Assembly (NCBI GenBank): GCA_018434685.1
Contig: JAHDOV010000027.1
Coordinates: 1-64,000 of the forward strand
Length of the DNA stretch: 64,000 bases
From: Deltaproteobacteria bacterium
Lineage (GTDB): Bacteria > Desulfobacterota > Desulfomonilia > UBA1062
Direction: 5' to 3'
Below the pieces are notes generated by a model. That model was given only the letters and a program-made list of their open reading frames with translations. It did not search any database and was not told the DNA's origin. Shown here piece by piece: positions 8,858 through 17,619 of the stretch; position 1 is the first letter of the stretch, and every line of letters begins with the position of its first letter. A program made the translations under genes and the position numbers.

Positions 8858-9790
8858 TTAGAAGGTTTCGAAGAATACAAGATCCTCCTCGGTACGATAG
8901 CGGGTTTTGAACAGGTCAAGTTCCCCGGGAGTGAACTCGCGGTACCTCGTATAGGGATTCGCCAGTCCCAGCCGTTCATACTTGTGTTCGCCCCACCGGT
9001 GAAACGGGAGGAAACAGCATCGCCTGGCTCCTATGCTGTGTGCAAGCTCCACTGTGGCATCGGTGAAGCCGACATCATCGTTGAATCCCGGGATGAGCGG
9101 TATCCTCAACCAGATCTCACACAGGCCGGAGCAGCGCTTCAGGTTGTCCAGGATCAGGGTGTTGTCCACTCCGATGATCTTCCGGTGTTTCTCTGCATCG
9201 AGGTGTTTCACATCGAAGAGCACAAGGTCGACGCAGGACAGGACTTCTTCAAAGACCTGCCATGGGGCGTAGCCTGTGGTGTCCAGCGCTATGTGGATCC
9301 CTTTTTCATGGAGGCCCCGGACAAGGAGGTTCAGGAATTCATGTTGGAGCAGGGGTTCCCCGCCTGAGATGGTCACCCCGCCTCCGGTATGGTCATAAAA
9401 GGCCCTGTCTTTCAGTAACAGTGCCGTTGTTTCGTCAGGAGAAAGGGTCGTCCCGATACTGGTGATGCCGCCGTTTTCACACACGGCAGCGCATGCCATG
9501 CACCGGCTGCACTTCGAATAATCAAGGGCGATCCTGTCAGAAACCAGATTCAGTGCCCCCTGCTCACACACCTCCAGGCATCTCGAGCAGGCCCGGCATC
9601 TCTCCGGGACAATCCTGATCTGGGATGAAGCACACAGCGACTCGGGATTGGAGCACCAGGGACAGTGGAGGGGACAGCCCTTGAGGAACAGGGTGGTCCG
9701 GATGCCCGGACCGTCATGGATACTGAAGTACTGGATGTTGAAGATTGTTCCGGGTTTCTCTGCATGTAATGATTCCTGTAACAACTGCAT
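8858..9790 (-). CDS. glycyl radical enzyme activase (radical SAM)
   Basis: A 310-residue radical SAM activase that would install the glycyl radical on the enzyme encoded just upstream. The SAM-cleaving cluster motif is CPLHCPWC (CxxxCxxC, near residue 37). Two ferredoxin-type [4Fe-4S] motifs follow (CRACSRCLEVC; CSRCMACAAVC), as in activases of non-PFL glycyl radical enzymes. GGGVTISGGEPLLQ is the SAM-binding GGE region. The ATG at 9790 was chosen for GGAG six bases upstream; the longer frame to 9868 adds an unrelated extension. It is second in an operon driven by the sigma-54 promoter at 12467-12452. Confidence 0.92.
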   Translation of the reverse strand: MQLLQESLHAEKPGTIFNIQYFSIHDGPGIRTTLFLKGCPLHCPWCSNPESLCASSQIRIVPERCRACSRCLEVCEQGALNLVSDRIALDYSKCSRCMACAAVCENGGITSIGTTLSPDETTALLLKDRAFYDHTGGGVTISGGEPLLQHEFLNLLVRGLHEKGIHIALDTTGYAPWQVFEEVLSCVDLVLFDVKHLDAEKHRKIIGVDNTLILDNLKRCSGLCEIWLRIPLIPGFNDDVGFTDATVELAHSIGARRCCFLPFHRWGEHKYERLGLANPYTRYREFTPGELDLFKTRYRTEEDLVFFETF

Positions 9791-9860
9791 ATGCGCTCCT
9801 GTCTCGTTACCTGTTTTCATTGCCGTTGCCGGCATGAGGACACGGGGAGGGAGCCCCATG

Positions 9861-9889
9861 GAGGGCACCTCACGACGTGGGATGCCCTC
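9861..9889 (-). promoter_or_regulatory. intercistronic hairpin after the glycyl radical gene
   Basis: GAGGGCA (9861-9867) pairs with TGCCCTC (9883-9889), with inner pairing of CCTCAC and GTGGG. It lies between the enzyme stop (9934) and the activase start (9790). There is no strong T tract, so attenuation or mRNA stabilisation is more likely than full termination. Confidence 0.5.
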
Positions 9890-9933
9890 TCTCTTTAATA
9901 CATGTCAGCCTGTGCAGCCCGGGCATTCTCTTC

Positions 9934-12348
9934 TCAGAAGGTTTGCTCGGTCCGCTTGACAATCTCATCCTGCATACGGTTGTCCAGATCCACGAAGTAT
10001 GCCGAATATCCGGCCACCCGAACGATGAGGTTCTGGTAGTTCTGGGGATTCTGTTGGGCCCGGACAAGGGTGTCGCGATCCACGCAGTTGAACTGGACAT
10101 GGTGGATCTTCATGTCCCGCAGGGTCTTCACATACCCTTCCATGATGTCGTAGTTGGGCGGATCGAAGAACACTGGCATGAATTTCTGATTCAACAGGAG
10201 ATTCCCGGTTTTCAGCGGATCGATCTTGGACACCGAACGGACCGTTGATGTGGGACCTGCTGTGTCTTTGCCCTGAACCGGGGAGATGCTGCCGTCATGG
10301 AAGGGCTCACCAGCCTTGCGTGCATCGCAGGAGGCTGGCAGCAGCATGCCGGCACCGATAGGCGCCGAGGCCGTGGTGCCGTCGAGAACAAAGGGATTGC
10401 CGTAGATATCGGTCCAGTTGTTGCACTCCTGCCTCACCTTTTCCATGATGTCTCTGCTGATGGAATCCACATAGTCGTTGTCATTGCCGAACCTGGGGAC
10501 TTCTTTCTCGATCAGTGCATGGATGCGTTCGTAACCGTTTTCATAATTGTTTTCCAGGGCCTTGACGAAATCTTCCAGGGAGAGTTTATTCTCTTCAAAG
10601 ACCAGTTTCCTGATGGCGGCAAGGCCGTCAGCAGCATTGTTGCATCCGAATACCAGATGGTGTCTCAGGCCGAGGTATTCCCAGTCACGCATGTCGCAGG
10701 CTTTCTCGATGTTTCCGTCCAGGATGGCGGAAAGGAACGGCCGCGGGACATATTCCTTCATGAGCACATCTGCGATGTTCGCGATCATGCCGATTGTCTC
10801 GGCAGCGAACTCCACCTGTCTGCAGAAGGCATTCCAGACATCATCAAAGGTCTTGAAGGTGGAGATGGGCTTCGTGGGGAAGCCAACCTGTTTGCCATCG
10901 AGCTTTCCGCTGGCCATATCCAGCTTTCCCTCGGACAGGGCGAGCGTAAGGCACATGGGAAGGACCAGGCCGCCGCTGTGGCCTGCCCGGTAGTGGACGT
11001 TCCTGCCGGGGATCACGGGCTGCATGCAGTTGTTGATGGAATAGAGCCGGGCTTCCTGCTCAAGACACCCGATCTCGACAAGACGGGGGATGTTGACCTT
11101 GTCATTGAACAGGGCCGGCTGGGAGCAGCCTGAACGGACACACTTGAAGATCCCGTGGTAGAGCTTTTTGGGCGTGCCGTCGTGGATGCGGACCGCGATC
11201 TGCGGGGCAATGGTCTGGAGCTCCCCGGTCACCTCCAGCGCCATGAGGGTCATATCACTCGTGATGTCCTGCCCGTTCTCATCCGTCCCCCCTAAGGTGA
11301 TGGTCTGGAACCCGAGGCCGCCTCCGCCGTTATTCACCCACTGCGGCGGCTGTACATACCCTCCTTCCTGCATCTTGACCCATACCGCCTCCACGAGTTC
11401 CTTCGCCTGCTTGCGGGAGAGTCTCCTCTCTTTAAGGTCTGCTTCCAGGAACGGGGCAAATATCTTGTCAAAGCGGACACCGTTGCCCACCTGGGGCTGG
11501 TCGATGTAGTTGATGATAAAGGTGATGAAGATAAAGCATTGCAGTGCCTCATGCAGGGTTCTGGCAGGGTTCGCCGGGACCTGCCGGCACACCTCGATCA
11601 TCTTTTCAAGCTCCTCGCGCCTCGCCGGATCATCCACGCTCTGCTTGTGCTCTTCGAGCATGCGGGCATAGCGAAGGCCCCAGCGGGCTGTTGCCTCGGT
11701 CGAGAGCTTCATGGCTCTGAGCTCGTCGATCATCTTCATGCGCTGCTCGGTGGGCAGTGAAATATCGGCGAGTACCTCTTTGAGCCTGGCATCGATCTCC
11801 TGGGCGATGCCGTTCAATCCTTTCGAGAAGATCTTCTCGTAGTTGGGGGTGGAAATCTCCCACTGCCACATCCATCCCCCGCTGACAAAATCACCGATCC
11901 TCCAGGATCTCCCTTCCGGGATATAGTCCCGCTCCCTGCCGTGTATGCTCAACGGTTTCCAATATGCATGGATCTCCTGCAGTTCCTGCTTCTCTTCGTC
12001 CGTGAGCATGGCCGAATAGTCCGGCAGATTTTTAACGGCCTTCTCGATCCATCGCCAGTAGAGCTCCGGGTAGGTGGGCAGGCTTTTGTCCGAGCTTGCG
12101 TAGCACCCCACAATGAGCTCGCCTTCCCGGGTGAACAGGGTCATCTTGTCCAGCACCGCAGCCAGGCCCTTTGCCCGCCGGATACACATGGGTTCACCTT
12201 CGGTCTTCTTGAATATGTCAGTCATGATCCGGGCACGCTCCAGGCAGATCCTCAATCCTTCGCGCACAGTGCGTTTGTCAGCTATTCTCCCCAGAGACTT
12301 GATGCAGGTTTCATCCCGCAGGACCTTGTTCCTCAGTGCATATCCCAT
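9934..12348 (-). CDS. glycyl radical enzyme of unassigned subfamily (NNCMQP active site)
   Basis: An 804-residue glycyl radical enzyme. The radical loop is RVAGYSAYFVDL, with Gly780, 25 residues from the C-terminus. The thiyl-radical Cys is probably Cys441 in SINNCMQPVIPG. Eliminases and decarboxylases of the family (diol and glycerol dehydratase, choline lyase, hydroxyphenylacetate decarboxylase) have GCVE at this site, with an essential Glu two residues after Cys. Here that residue is Gln, and neither PFL-type CC nor X-succinate-synthase CMSP is present. I cannot assign a reaction. No small Fe-S subunits accompany it. It shares its activator-binding motif and sigma-54 promoter type with the fumarate-addition operons, so it should act in the same metabolism. 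Start: AAGGAGG upstream of ATG 12348. Confidence 0.9.
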   Translation of the reverse strand: MGYALRNKVLRDETCIKSLGRIADKRTVREGLRICLERARIMTDIFKKTEGEPMCIRRAKGLAAVLDKMTLFTREGELIVGCYASSDKSLPTYPELYWRWIEKAVKNLPDYSAMLTDEEKQELQEIHAYWKPLSIHGRERDYIPEGRSWRIGDFVSGGWMWQWEISTPNYEKIFSKGLNGIAQEIDARLKEVLADISLPTEQRMKMIDELRAMKLSTEATARWGLRYARMLEEHKQSVDDPARREELEKMIEVCRQVPANPARTLHEALQCFIFITFIINYIDQPQVGNGVRFDKIFAPFLEADLKERRLSRKQAKELVEAVWVKMQEGGYVQPPQWVNNGGGGLGFQTITLGGTDENGQDITSDMTLMALEVTGELQTIAPQIAVRIHDGTPKKLYHGIFKCVRSGCSQPALFNDKVNIPRLVEIGCLEQEARLYSINNCMQPVIPGRNVHYRAGHSGGLVLPMCLTLALSEGKLDMASGKLDGKQVGFPTKPISTFKTFDDVWNAFCRQVEFAAETIGMIANIADVLMKEYVPRPFLSAILDGNIEKACDMRDWEYLGLRHHLVFGCNNAADGLAAIRKLVFEENKLSLEDFVKALENNYENGYERIHALIEKEVPRFGNDNDYVDSISRDIMEKVRQECNNWTDIYGNPFVLDGTTASAPIGAGMLLPASCDARKAGEPFHDGSISPVQGKDTAGPTSTVRSVSKIDPLKTGNLLLNQKFMPVFFDPPNYDIMEGYVKTLRDMKIHHVQFNCVDRDTLVRAQQNPQNYQNLIVRVAGYSAYFVDLDNRMQDEIVKRTEQTF

Positions 12349-12451
12349 AGTGACCTCCTTTTCTCATGCCGGATTTCCGGCATCGCGCTTTTTATGAAAA
12401 AAGCCAATCCGCGAACGCTGAAACCGGATACAGGCGCTGACTCCTTGACAG

Positions 12452-12467
12452 AGCAAAGAGGATGCCA
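12452..12467 (-). promoter_or_regulatory. sigma-54 (-24/-12) promoter for the glycyl radical enzyme operon
   Basis: On the minus strand the sequence reads TGGCATCCTCTTTGCT. The -24 GG (12466-12465) and -12 GC (12454-12453) have exact sigma-54 spacing. Transcription would start near 12440, about 90 bp before the ATG at 12348. Confidence 0.85.
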
Positions 12468-12504
12468 GGATTGTATAAATACATAACTTATTGAAAAAAC
12501 GATT

Positions 12505-12517
12505 TAAATCATTGATC
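12505..12517. promoter_or_regulatory. possible IHF site
   Basis: TAAATCATTGATC matches the reverse of the IHF consensus WATCARNNNNTTR at all but the last position. It lies between the activator site (12647) and the minus-strand sigma-54 promoter, where DNA bending is usually needed. Confidence 0.35.
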
Positions 12518-12543
12518 AGGCACTATGGCCAAAACAGCAAACC

Positions 12544-12555
12544 GGGACAGATGTG
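12544..12555 (+). promoter_or_regulatory. repeated motif GGGACAGATGTG, copy 1
   Basis: The 12-bp motif is repeated exactly at 12863-12874. Here it is part of an inverted repeat (GACAGA...TCTGTC, 12546-12566). It lies about 80 bp upstream of the minus-strand sigma-54 promoter. The factor that binds it is unknown. Confidence 0.4.
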
Positions 12556-12646
12556 CACAGTCTGTCGCAGAAACAGTTTGCATAATCATCAGGAAATACT
12601 GAAGATAGTATTCTTTACGAGAAAAAAGGGCCTGTTGTGTCAACCG

Positions 12647-12662
12647 TGCCCAGAGTGGGTCA
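12647..12662 (-). promoter_or_regulatory. upstream activator site for the sigma-54 regulator
   Basis: On the minus strand it reads TGACCCACTCTGGGCA, matching TGACCCANNNTGGGCA, also found at 12782 and 19459. It lies about 180 bp upstream of the minus-strand sigma-54 promoter. Confidence 0.7.
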
Positions 12663-12772
12663 GAAGATTGCCCTGGGACGAGGCAGTCACGTTCCTGACC
12701 CGGGCTCCTCTCCCGGAAGCTGAGATCACCGGAGAGCGGAGCGGAACTCCCCGAGCACTCCTGTCTGGAAAC

Positions 12773-12797
12773 GGGTCATGATGACCCAAAATGGGCT
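12773..12797 (+). promoter_or_regulatory. upstream activator site array for the transcarboxylase operon
   Basis: TGACCCAAAATGGGCT (12782-12797) matches the shared motif with one change. An extra inverted half-site GGGTCA lies at 12773-12778. The array is about 170-190 bp upstream of the plus-strand promoter at 12966. Confidence 0.7.
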
Positions 12798-12862
12798 GGT
12801 GTGGTCCTTTTGGAATTAATATGTAAATACGATAGGTTATACTCTTATTCGGTTTTCGGGCT

Positions 12863-12874
12863 GGGACAGATGTG
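12863..12874 (+). promoter_or_regulatory. repeated motif GGGACAGATGTG, copy 2
   Basis: An exact second copy of the motif at 12544, about 100 bp upstream of the plus-strand sigma-54 promoter, followed by TCTCC so that GGGACA and TGTCTCC form a short dyad. Confidence 0.4.
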
Positions 12875-12965
12875 TCTCCTGGGCGATTGCACCGGTATGG
12901 ATATTCACTGCACCCTCATGCAGCAACACTGTAACTCATTAATATAACGAATAGATATAGTCATA

Positions 12966-12981
12966 TGGCATTATAATTGCT
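12966..12981 (+). promoter_or_regulatory. sigma-54 (-24/-12) promoter for the transcarboxylase operon
   Basis: TGGCATTATAATTGCT has GG at 12967-12968 and GC at 12979-12980 with exact spacing. The predicted start is near 12992, giving an untranslated leader of about 200 bases before the ATG at 13190. Confidence 0.85.
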
Positions 12982-13189
12982 TGAGTCTGGATGGGCCGGC
13001 AGCTCGTTTGCCCGTCACCTCTGCAATGTCACCGTGCGATGATGTCGGATGGAGAGGGTAGGCATGCAGTGCCTCTGCTGAGAAGAGCGAGGCAGGTCGC
13101 AGCTTCAGTGCTGAACGGTGCGCTTACTCTGAGGCCGTCGCAGGACATCGGTTTTCATGGATCTTTTTGAACACAGGGAGGGAACCGAA

Positions 13190-15175
13190 ATGAAAAAGAC
13201 TCGACACGGCACACTCCATGCCGGAATAATGGACCATCCGCCGAAAGACATAACGAATCCGGTCAAGATTCAGGACCTGACCTTGCGGGACGGACATCAG
13301 TCAATCTTTGCCACCCGGGCGAGAACAGAGGATTTCATCCCCATCGCCCAGGAAATGGACAGGGTGGGGTTTTATTCCATGGAGGTCTGGGGCGGTGCCA
13401 CCTTCGACACCATGCACCGCTTTCTTGCGGAAGACCCGTGGGAACGCATCAGGACCCTGAAGAAGTATATAACGAAGACGCCGTTTTCCATGCTGCTTCG
13501 GGGCCAGAATCTGGTAGGATATCGGAACTATCCCGACGATCTTGCCGAGATGTTCGTGGAACGTGCCTGTGAAAACGGCATGGATATCTTTCGGGTCTTT
13601 GATGCACTCAACGATTTTCGAAACTTCGAGACCGTGGTCAGGGTGATCAAAAAGCACGGCAGGCACTTCCAGGGATCGATCTGCTATTCCCTCACGCGGG
13701 AACGGATGGGGGGCGAGGTGTACAGTCTCGAGTATTATGTGGAAAAGGCAAGGCAGCTTGAAGACATGGGTGCCGACACCATCTGCATCAAGGACATGGC
13801 CGGGCTCATCGCCCCCTACGATGCCTATGCCCTCATCAGGGCGCTCAAGGAGACAGTCTCTGTTCCGGTCCACCTCCACAGTCATTTCACCTCGGGCATG
13901 GCGGACATGTCTCTGCTCAAGGCTGTCGAGGCCGGGGTGGATATCGTCGATACCTGTCTGTCTCCGTGGGCCTACAGGACTTCTCACCCGGCAGTGGAAC
14001 CTCTGGTGGCAACGCTCAAGTACACCGACCGGGACACCTGCCTCGACCTGAAGCAGCTTGCGAAGTGTGCCGAGTATTTCGAGAAGATATCGCCGAATTA
14101 TCGGCACCTCCTCGATGACAGGACCTCCATTATCGATATCAACGTGCTGCTGCACCAGACGCCGGGAGGGATGCTGTCAAACCTCATCAATCAGCTCAGG
14201 GAGATGGATGCCCTGGACAGGCTCGACGAGGTCTTCTCTGAGCTTCCTGTCGTGCGGAAAGAGCTGGGAGAGGTGCCGCTGGTAACCCCTACGAGCCAGA
14301 TCGTGGGCATCCAGACCGTGAACAATGTACTCTTCGATACGAAGCAGGAGCGCTACAAGATGATAACCGCCCAGGTGAAAGATCTCTGCTACGGGCTCTA
14401 CGGCCAGACCCCGGTGCCCATTGATCCCGTGGTGCAGAAAAAGGCCCTCACCGATTATCCCCGGGGACAGACCCCGATAACCGTTCGCCCGGCGGACGTG
14501 CTGGAGCCGGAGCTCGAGAAAGCCCGGGTAGAGACTGCCGAGCTGGCCAAAGATATCGATGATGTCCTTACCTATGCCCTCTACCCTTTGACCGGCATGC
14601 GGTTTTTGAAATGGAAGTACGGCCTGGAAGAGGTCCCTCTGGGCCTCGTGCCGAAAAAGCAGAAAGACGGGGATGAAGCAAACGCCGGAAAGGAAGAGGC
14701 CAAAGCCGGGAAGGGCAATGAAGAACAAGACAGTCCGGTACTTTCGCAGGAAAGAGGCATTCAGAGCTTCAATGTGTCCATAAACGGCACCTGCTACAAG
14801 ATCGATATCGAGCAGACCTCCGGGGTGGGGCTCTTCCTTCAGGGGCTCTGCTCGCAGGAGGCCGCAGCGTCTCCTCCACCTTTCCCGGTCAATCTGCAGC
14901 ACGCCGTCCAGCCGCTACAGAATCCTCCACTGCAGCGGCATGCCACCAAAGAAAAGAACCATGGCACCCCCATAACAGCCCCAATGCCCGGTATGATCAT
15001 CCGCTACGAGGTGGAAAAAGGAGCTGCAATCGATGAAGGTGATGTGGTGCTGATCTTGGAGGCCATGAAAATGGAAAACTACATCGTGAGTCCCACCAAG
15101 GGTGTGCTGCAGGATGTCTTTTTCAAAATGGGCGAGAGTGTGAAGAAGAATGACGTCCTGGCTGTCGTTGTTTGA
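13190..15175 (+). CDS. biotin-dependent carboxyltransferase, 5S-like domain fused to biotin carrier
   Basis: A 661-residue protein of the oxaloacetate decarboxylase alpha / transcarboxylase 5S / pyruvate carboxylase B family. The TIM-barrel starts with LTLRDGHQS (near residue 30), has the metal site HLHSHFTSG (near 225), and a candidate carboxylated Lys in CIKDMAG. A charged linker (near 495-520, rich in K/E/G) leads to a C-terminal biotinyl domain with EAMKMEN; biotin Lys is residue 627. It would move CO2 between biotin and pyruvate/oxaloacetate. With the next gene it forms a complete transcarboxylase. No biotin carboxylase or membrane decarboxylase subunit is adjacent, which favours CO2 transfer over ATP-driven carboxylation. 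Start 13190 has AGGGAGGG upstream. Confidence 0.9.
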   Translation: MKKTRHGTLHAGIMDHPPKDITNPVKIQDLTLRDGHQSIFATRARTEDFIPIAQEMDRVGFYSMEVWGGATFDTMHRFLAEDPWERIRTLKKYITKTPFSMLLRGQNLVGYRNYPDDLAEMFVERACENGMDIFRVFDALNDFRNFETVVRVIKKHGRHFQGSICYSLTRERMGGEVYSLEYYVEKARQLEDMGADTICIKDMAGLIAPYDAYALIRALKETVSVPVHLHSHFTSGMADMSLLKAVEAGVDIVDTCLSPWAYRTSHPAVEPLVATLKYTDRDTCLDLKQLAKCAEYFEKISPNYRHLLDDRTSIIDINVLLHQTPGGMLSNLINQLREMDALDRLDEVFSELPVVRKELGEVPLVTPTSQIVGIQTVNNVLFDTKQERYKMITAQVKDLCYGLYGQTPVPIDPVVQKKALTDYPRGQTPITVRPADVLEPELEKARVETAELAKDIDDVLTYALYPLTGMRFLKWKYGLEEVPLGLVPKKQKDGDEANAGKEEAKAGKGNEEQDSPVLSQERGIQSFNVSINGTCYKIDIEQTSGVGLFLQGLCSQEAAASPPPFPVNLQHAVQPLQNPPLQRHATKEKNHGTPITAPMPGMIIRYEVEKGAAIDEGDVVLILEAMKMENYIVSPTKGVLQDVFFKMGESVKKNDVLAVVV

Positions 15176-15240
15176 AACAGGAGGTGGTTCGTCTGTTGAG
15201 GTCCTGCCTTTTGGCGGACCAGACAGGAAGGGGGCATGGA

Positions 15241-16869
15241 ATGAGTGTTGCCGGTAAACCCAAGGGAAAGATCAGTGATGGAAACAAGCCCGGTGAGGGA
15301 GAAACGGACAGGAAATATACCGGACGTATCGATCAGTTGCGCCAGATCAGGTCTGCAGCGTATCAATGCGGGGGAAAGGACAAGATAGACCGCCTCCACA
15401 GCAGAGGGAAATTGACTGCACGGGAACGGATAAACGTTCTCCTGGACGAGGGGAGTTTCGTGGAGACCAACCTGATTATCGGGCACCTGGAGGGCATTCC
15501 CGCAGACGGTCTTGTTGCAGGCTACGGAAAGATACACGGCAGAACTGTCTGTGTATATGCCCAGGATGCCACGGTCAAGGGTGGATCCGTCGGGCCGGTC
15601 CACGGGTTCAAGATGTACCGCACCGTGGAGATGGCCCTTGACATGGGTGTGCCGTTCATCGGGCTCCATGATTCCCCGGGCGCACGCATCCCGGACATGA
15701 ATTCAAAGAGCGTGTTCGGCGAGGCCATGGAGAAGCACGGCGGGTCGCTGTTCTATCCGAACACGCAGGCCTCAGGCCTTATCCCCCAGATATCGGCCAT
15801 CATGGGGAGCTGTGCCGGGATCTCGGTCTATTCCCCCGCACTGACCGACTTCATCTTCATGGTGGACGGGCAGAGCCACATGTTCATTACCGGCCCCGGC
15901 ACCGTGGAGGTGGTCATGGGGGAGCGCCTGAGCAAGGATGAACTCGGCGGAGCCGAGGTCCACTGCAAGATTTCGGGAGTGGCGGACCGGAGATACAAGA
16001 GCGAACAGGAACTGCTGAACGCCATTCGGGAGCTGCTTTGTTACCTGCCGGACAATGCCGATAGTGTCCCACCCTGTGACAACCTGGGAGACGATCCGGG
16101 TCGCATGACCGACGAACTCACCGCGATCGTCCCCTCTGATGCTACGAAGGCGTACGATGTCCGCAAGGCCATTGCCGTCATCGTGGATGCGGGGAGATTC
16201 TTTGAGATCAAGCCGGAGTTCGCCCCGGAGATCGTGGTGGGCTTTGCACGCCTCGGTGGCCGGGTGGTGGGGATTGTGGCCAACCAGCCGTGTTTTCTTG
16301 CCGGCAGCCTCACCGTAGACAGTTCGGACAAGCAGACCAGGTTCATGCGTTTCTGCGACTGCTTCAACATCCCCATTGTCCTGCTGGTTGATACCTCTGC
16401 CTATCTGCCGGGGCGAGACCAGGAGCACAGCGGCATCATCCGTCACGGGGCCAAGGTCCTCTATGCCCTGTGCGAGTCCACCGTGGCCCGGATCGGCCTG
16501 GTGATGCGCAAGGCCTATGGCGGCGGGAACCTGGGCATGGGGGTGATCCCCGCCCAGGTGGGCACGGATTTCCTGTTCTACTGGCCCATAACAGAGCTTG
16601 GCGTCATGGGGGCAAAGGCCGCCGTGGAGCTGTTCTTCGGGGAGACCATCCGGACGTCGCCCGAACCGGACAAGATGCGCGCTCAGCTGCTGGCAGAGTA
16701 TGAACAGCGGTATGCCAATCCCATGCGGGAGGCTGCCTACAATCCCTTTATTACCGATGTAATCGAACCGAGGGAAACTCGCAGGACCCTGATCAGTGCC
16801 CTGGAATTCCTGTCAACAAAGAAAAGGCCCCCGAGATACCCCAAGCGGCACGGAAACATTCCCATGTAA
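15241..16869 (+). CDS. acyl-CoA carboxyltransferase (12S / PccB-like)
   Basis: A 542-residue carboxyltransferase acting on (substituted) malonyl-CoA. Both crotonase-fold halves are present: HDSPGARIPDM (near residue 145) and VDTSAYLPGRDQEHSGIIRHG (near 380-400). In propionyl-CoA carboxylases and Propionibacterium 12S the second site is usually VDVPGFLPG; here it is DTSAY, near the oxyanion and acyl pocket, so the acyl specificity may be unusual. It is paired with the 5S-1.3S fusion 65 bp upstream. The likely role is removing CO2 from the malonyl-CoA made by the mutase of the neighbouring operon. ATG 15241 has AGGAAGGGGG upstream; a TTG at 15172 is less likely. Confidence 0.9.
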   Translation: MSVAGKPKGKISDGNKPGEGETDRKYTGRIDQLRQIRSAAYQCGGKDKIDRLHSRGKLTARERINVLLDEGSFVETNLIIGHLEGIPADGLVAGYGKIHGRTVCVYAQDATVKGGSVGPVHGFKMYRTVEMALDMGVPFIGLHDSPGARIPDMNSKSVFGEAMEKHGGSLFYPNTQASGLIPQISAIMGSCAGISVYSPALTDFIFMVDGQSHMFITGPGTVEVVMGERLSKDELGGAEVHCKISGVADRRYKSEQELLNAIRELLCYLPDNADSVPPCDNLGDDPGRMTDELTAIVPSDATKAYDVRKAIAVIVDAGRFFEIKPEFAPEIVVGFARLGGRVVGIVANQPCFLAGSLTVDSSDKQTRFMRFCDCFNIPIVLLVDTSAYLPGRDQEHSGIIRHGAKVLYALCESTVARIGLVMRKAYGGGNLGMGVIPAQVGTDFLFYWPITELGVMGAKAAVELFFGETIRTSPEPDKMRAQLLAEYEQRYANPMREAAYNPFITDVIEPRETRRTLISALEFLSTKKRPPRYPKRHGNIPM

Positions 16870-16896
16870 TGAACAAGAACGAGGAGGTGAATGCGG

Positions 16897-17379
16897 ATGG
16901 ATCTTCAAATCTACAGCCCCTCATTTGAGAATGGGGGAAAGATCCCCCGGAAGTACACGTGCCAGGGTGAGAATATATCGCCTCAGATCTGCTGGGATGG
17001 AGTCCCGCCAGGAACCAGGAGCATCGTTGTCATGATGGAGGACCCGGACATCCCCATGCCCAGATTTCTCATTCCCTGCTGGACACACTGGATCGTCTAC
17101 GAGATCGATCCGGAAGAAACCATGCTCCCGGAGGGCCTGTCCCACGGGGAAATCATCGGCAGCAGGTTCAGACAGGGGCTGACGTCGTACAGGAAATCCG
17201 GATACGGCGGTCCATGTCCGCCCTTTGGGATTCACCGGTACTTCTTCAGGATCTATGCCCTGGATACGAATCTCAGCATTGAGCCGGGACGTGCCTCTCG
17301 GAAGAAGGTTCTCACGTCCATGCAGGGGCATATTCTCAACCGGGGTGAGCTGATGGGGACCTATACCAGGCTGAAATGA
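16897..17379 (+). CDS. YbhB/YbcL-type PEBP family protein
   Basis: A 160-residue phosphatidylethanolamine-binding-protein-like (Raf kinase inhibitor-like) protein. Family features are the N-terminal F-x-NGGKIPRKYTCQGENISPQ, MEDPDIP near residue 50, THWIVYEID near 68 and GGPCPPFGIHRYFF near 110. Its biochemical role in bacteria is unknown; a small-molecule binding pocket is inferred. It follows the 12S gene by 27 bp and is the last gene of the transcarboxylase operon, so it is probably co-transcribed. ATG 16897 is nine bases after AGGAGG; an ATG at 16891 is only three bases from it. Confidence 0.88.
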   Translation: MDLQIYSPSFENGGKIPRKYTCQGENISPQICWDGVPPGTRSIVVMMEDPDIPMPRFLIPCWTHWIVYEIDPEETMLPEGLSHGEIIGSRFRQGLTSYRKSGYGGPCPPFGIHRYFFRIYALDTNLSIEPGRASRKKVLTSMQGHILNRGELMGTYTRLK

Positions 17380-17547
17380 GGTGAAAGGGGAAACACGAAA
17401 GGATATCAGGGGAGGTGTATAGAGGGGGAGAGACAGATCATGGCAGGTCGCCGCGTACGTGCATGGCATGGTGCAGGCAACAAAGATATGAATGGTGGAG
17501 TACAACGCCTGCAGTAAATTTTATTATCCTTTATCTATTGCAATTTA

Positions 17548-17576
17548 TTGGGATAAAATTAATATTACATTATACA
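17548..17576 (+). promoter_or_regulatory. sigma-70-type promoter for the sigma-54 activator gene
   Basis: TTGGGA (17548-17553) and TATACA (17571-17576) are separated by 17 bp in AT-rich DNA, 40 bp before the GTG at 17620. The activator gene thus seems expressed independently of the operons it controls. Confidence 0.5.
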
Positions 17577-17619
17577 ATGATATGCCCTTGTATGGATTGG
17601 ATAAAAACGGGGGTGCGAG

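Larger units (their letters stand above)
12349..13189. other. 840-bp divergent regulatory region
   Basis: This region lies between the divergent glycyl radical and transcarboxylase operons. It contains two outward-facing sigma-54 promoters (12452-12467 minus, 12966-12981 plus), activator sites at 12647-12662 and 12773-12797, a repeated GGGACAGATGTG motif (12544, 12863) and a near-match IHF site (12505-12517). The 96-residue open frame within it shows no protein-like features and is not called. Confidence 0.75.

Noticed and set aside
9934-12348. hydroxyphenylacetate or indoleacetate decarboxylase assignment
   Set aside because: These enzymes need a Glu two residues after the active-site Cys and, for the hydroxyphenylacetate enzyme, a small Fe-S subunit. 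Neither is seen.
12491-12781. 96-residue plus-strand open frame between the divergent operons
   Set aside because: It overlaps activator sites and the GGGACAGATGTG motif, lacks a ribosome site and shows no protein-like pattern. The stretch is better explained as regulatory DNA.
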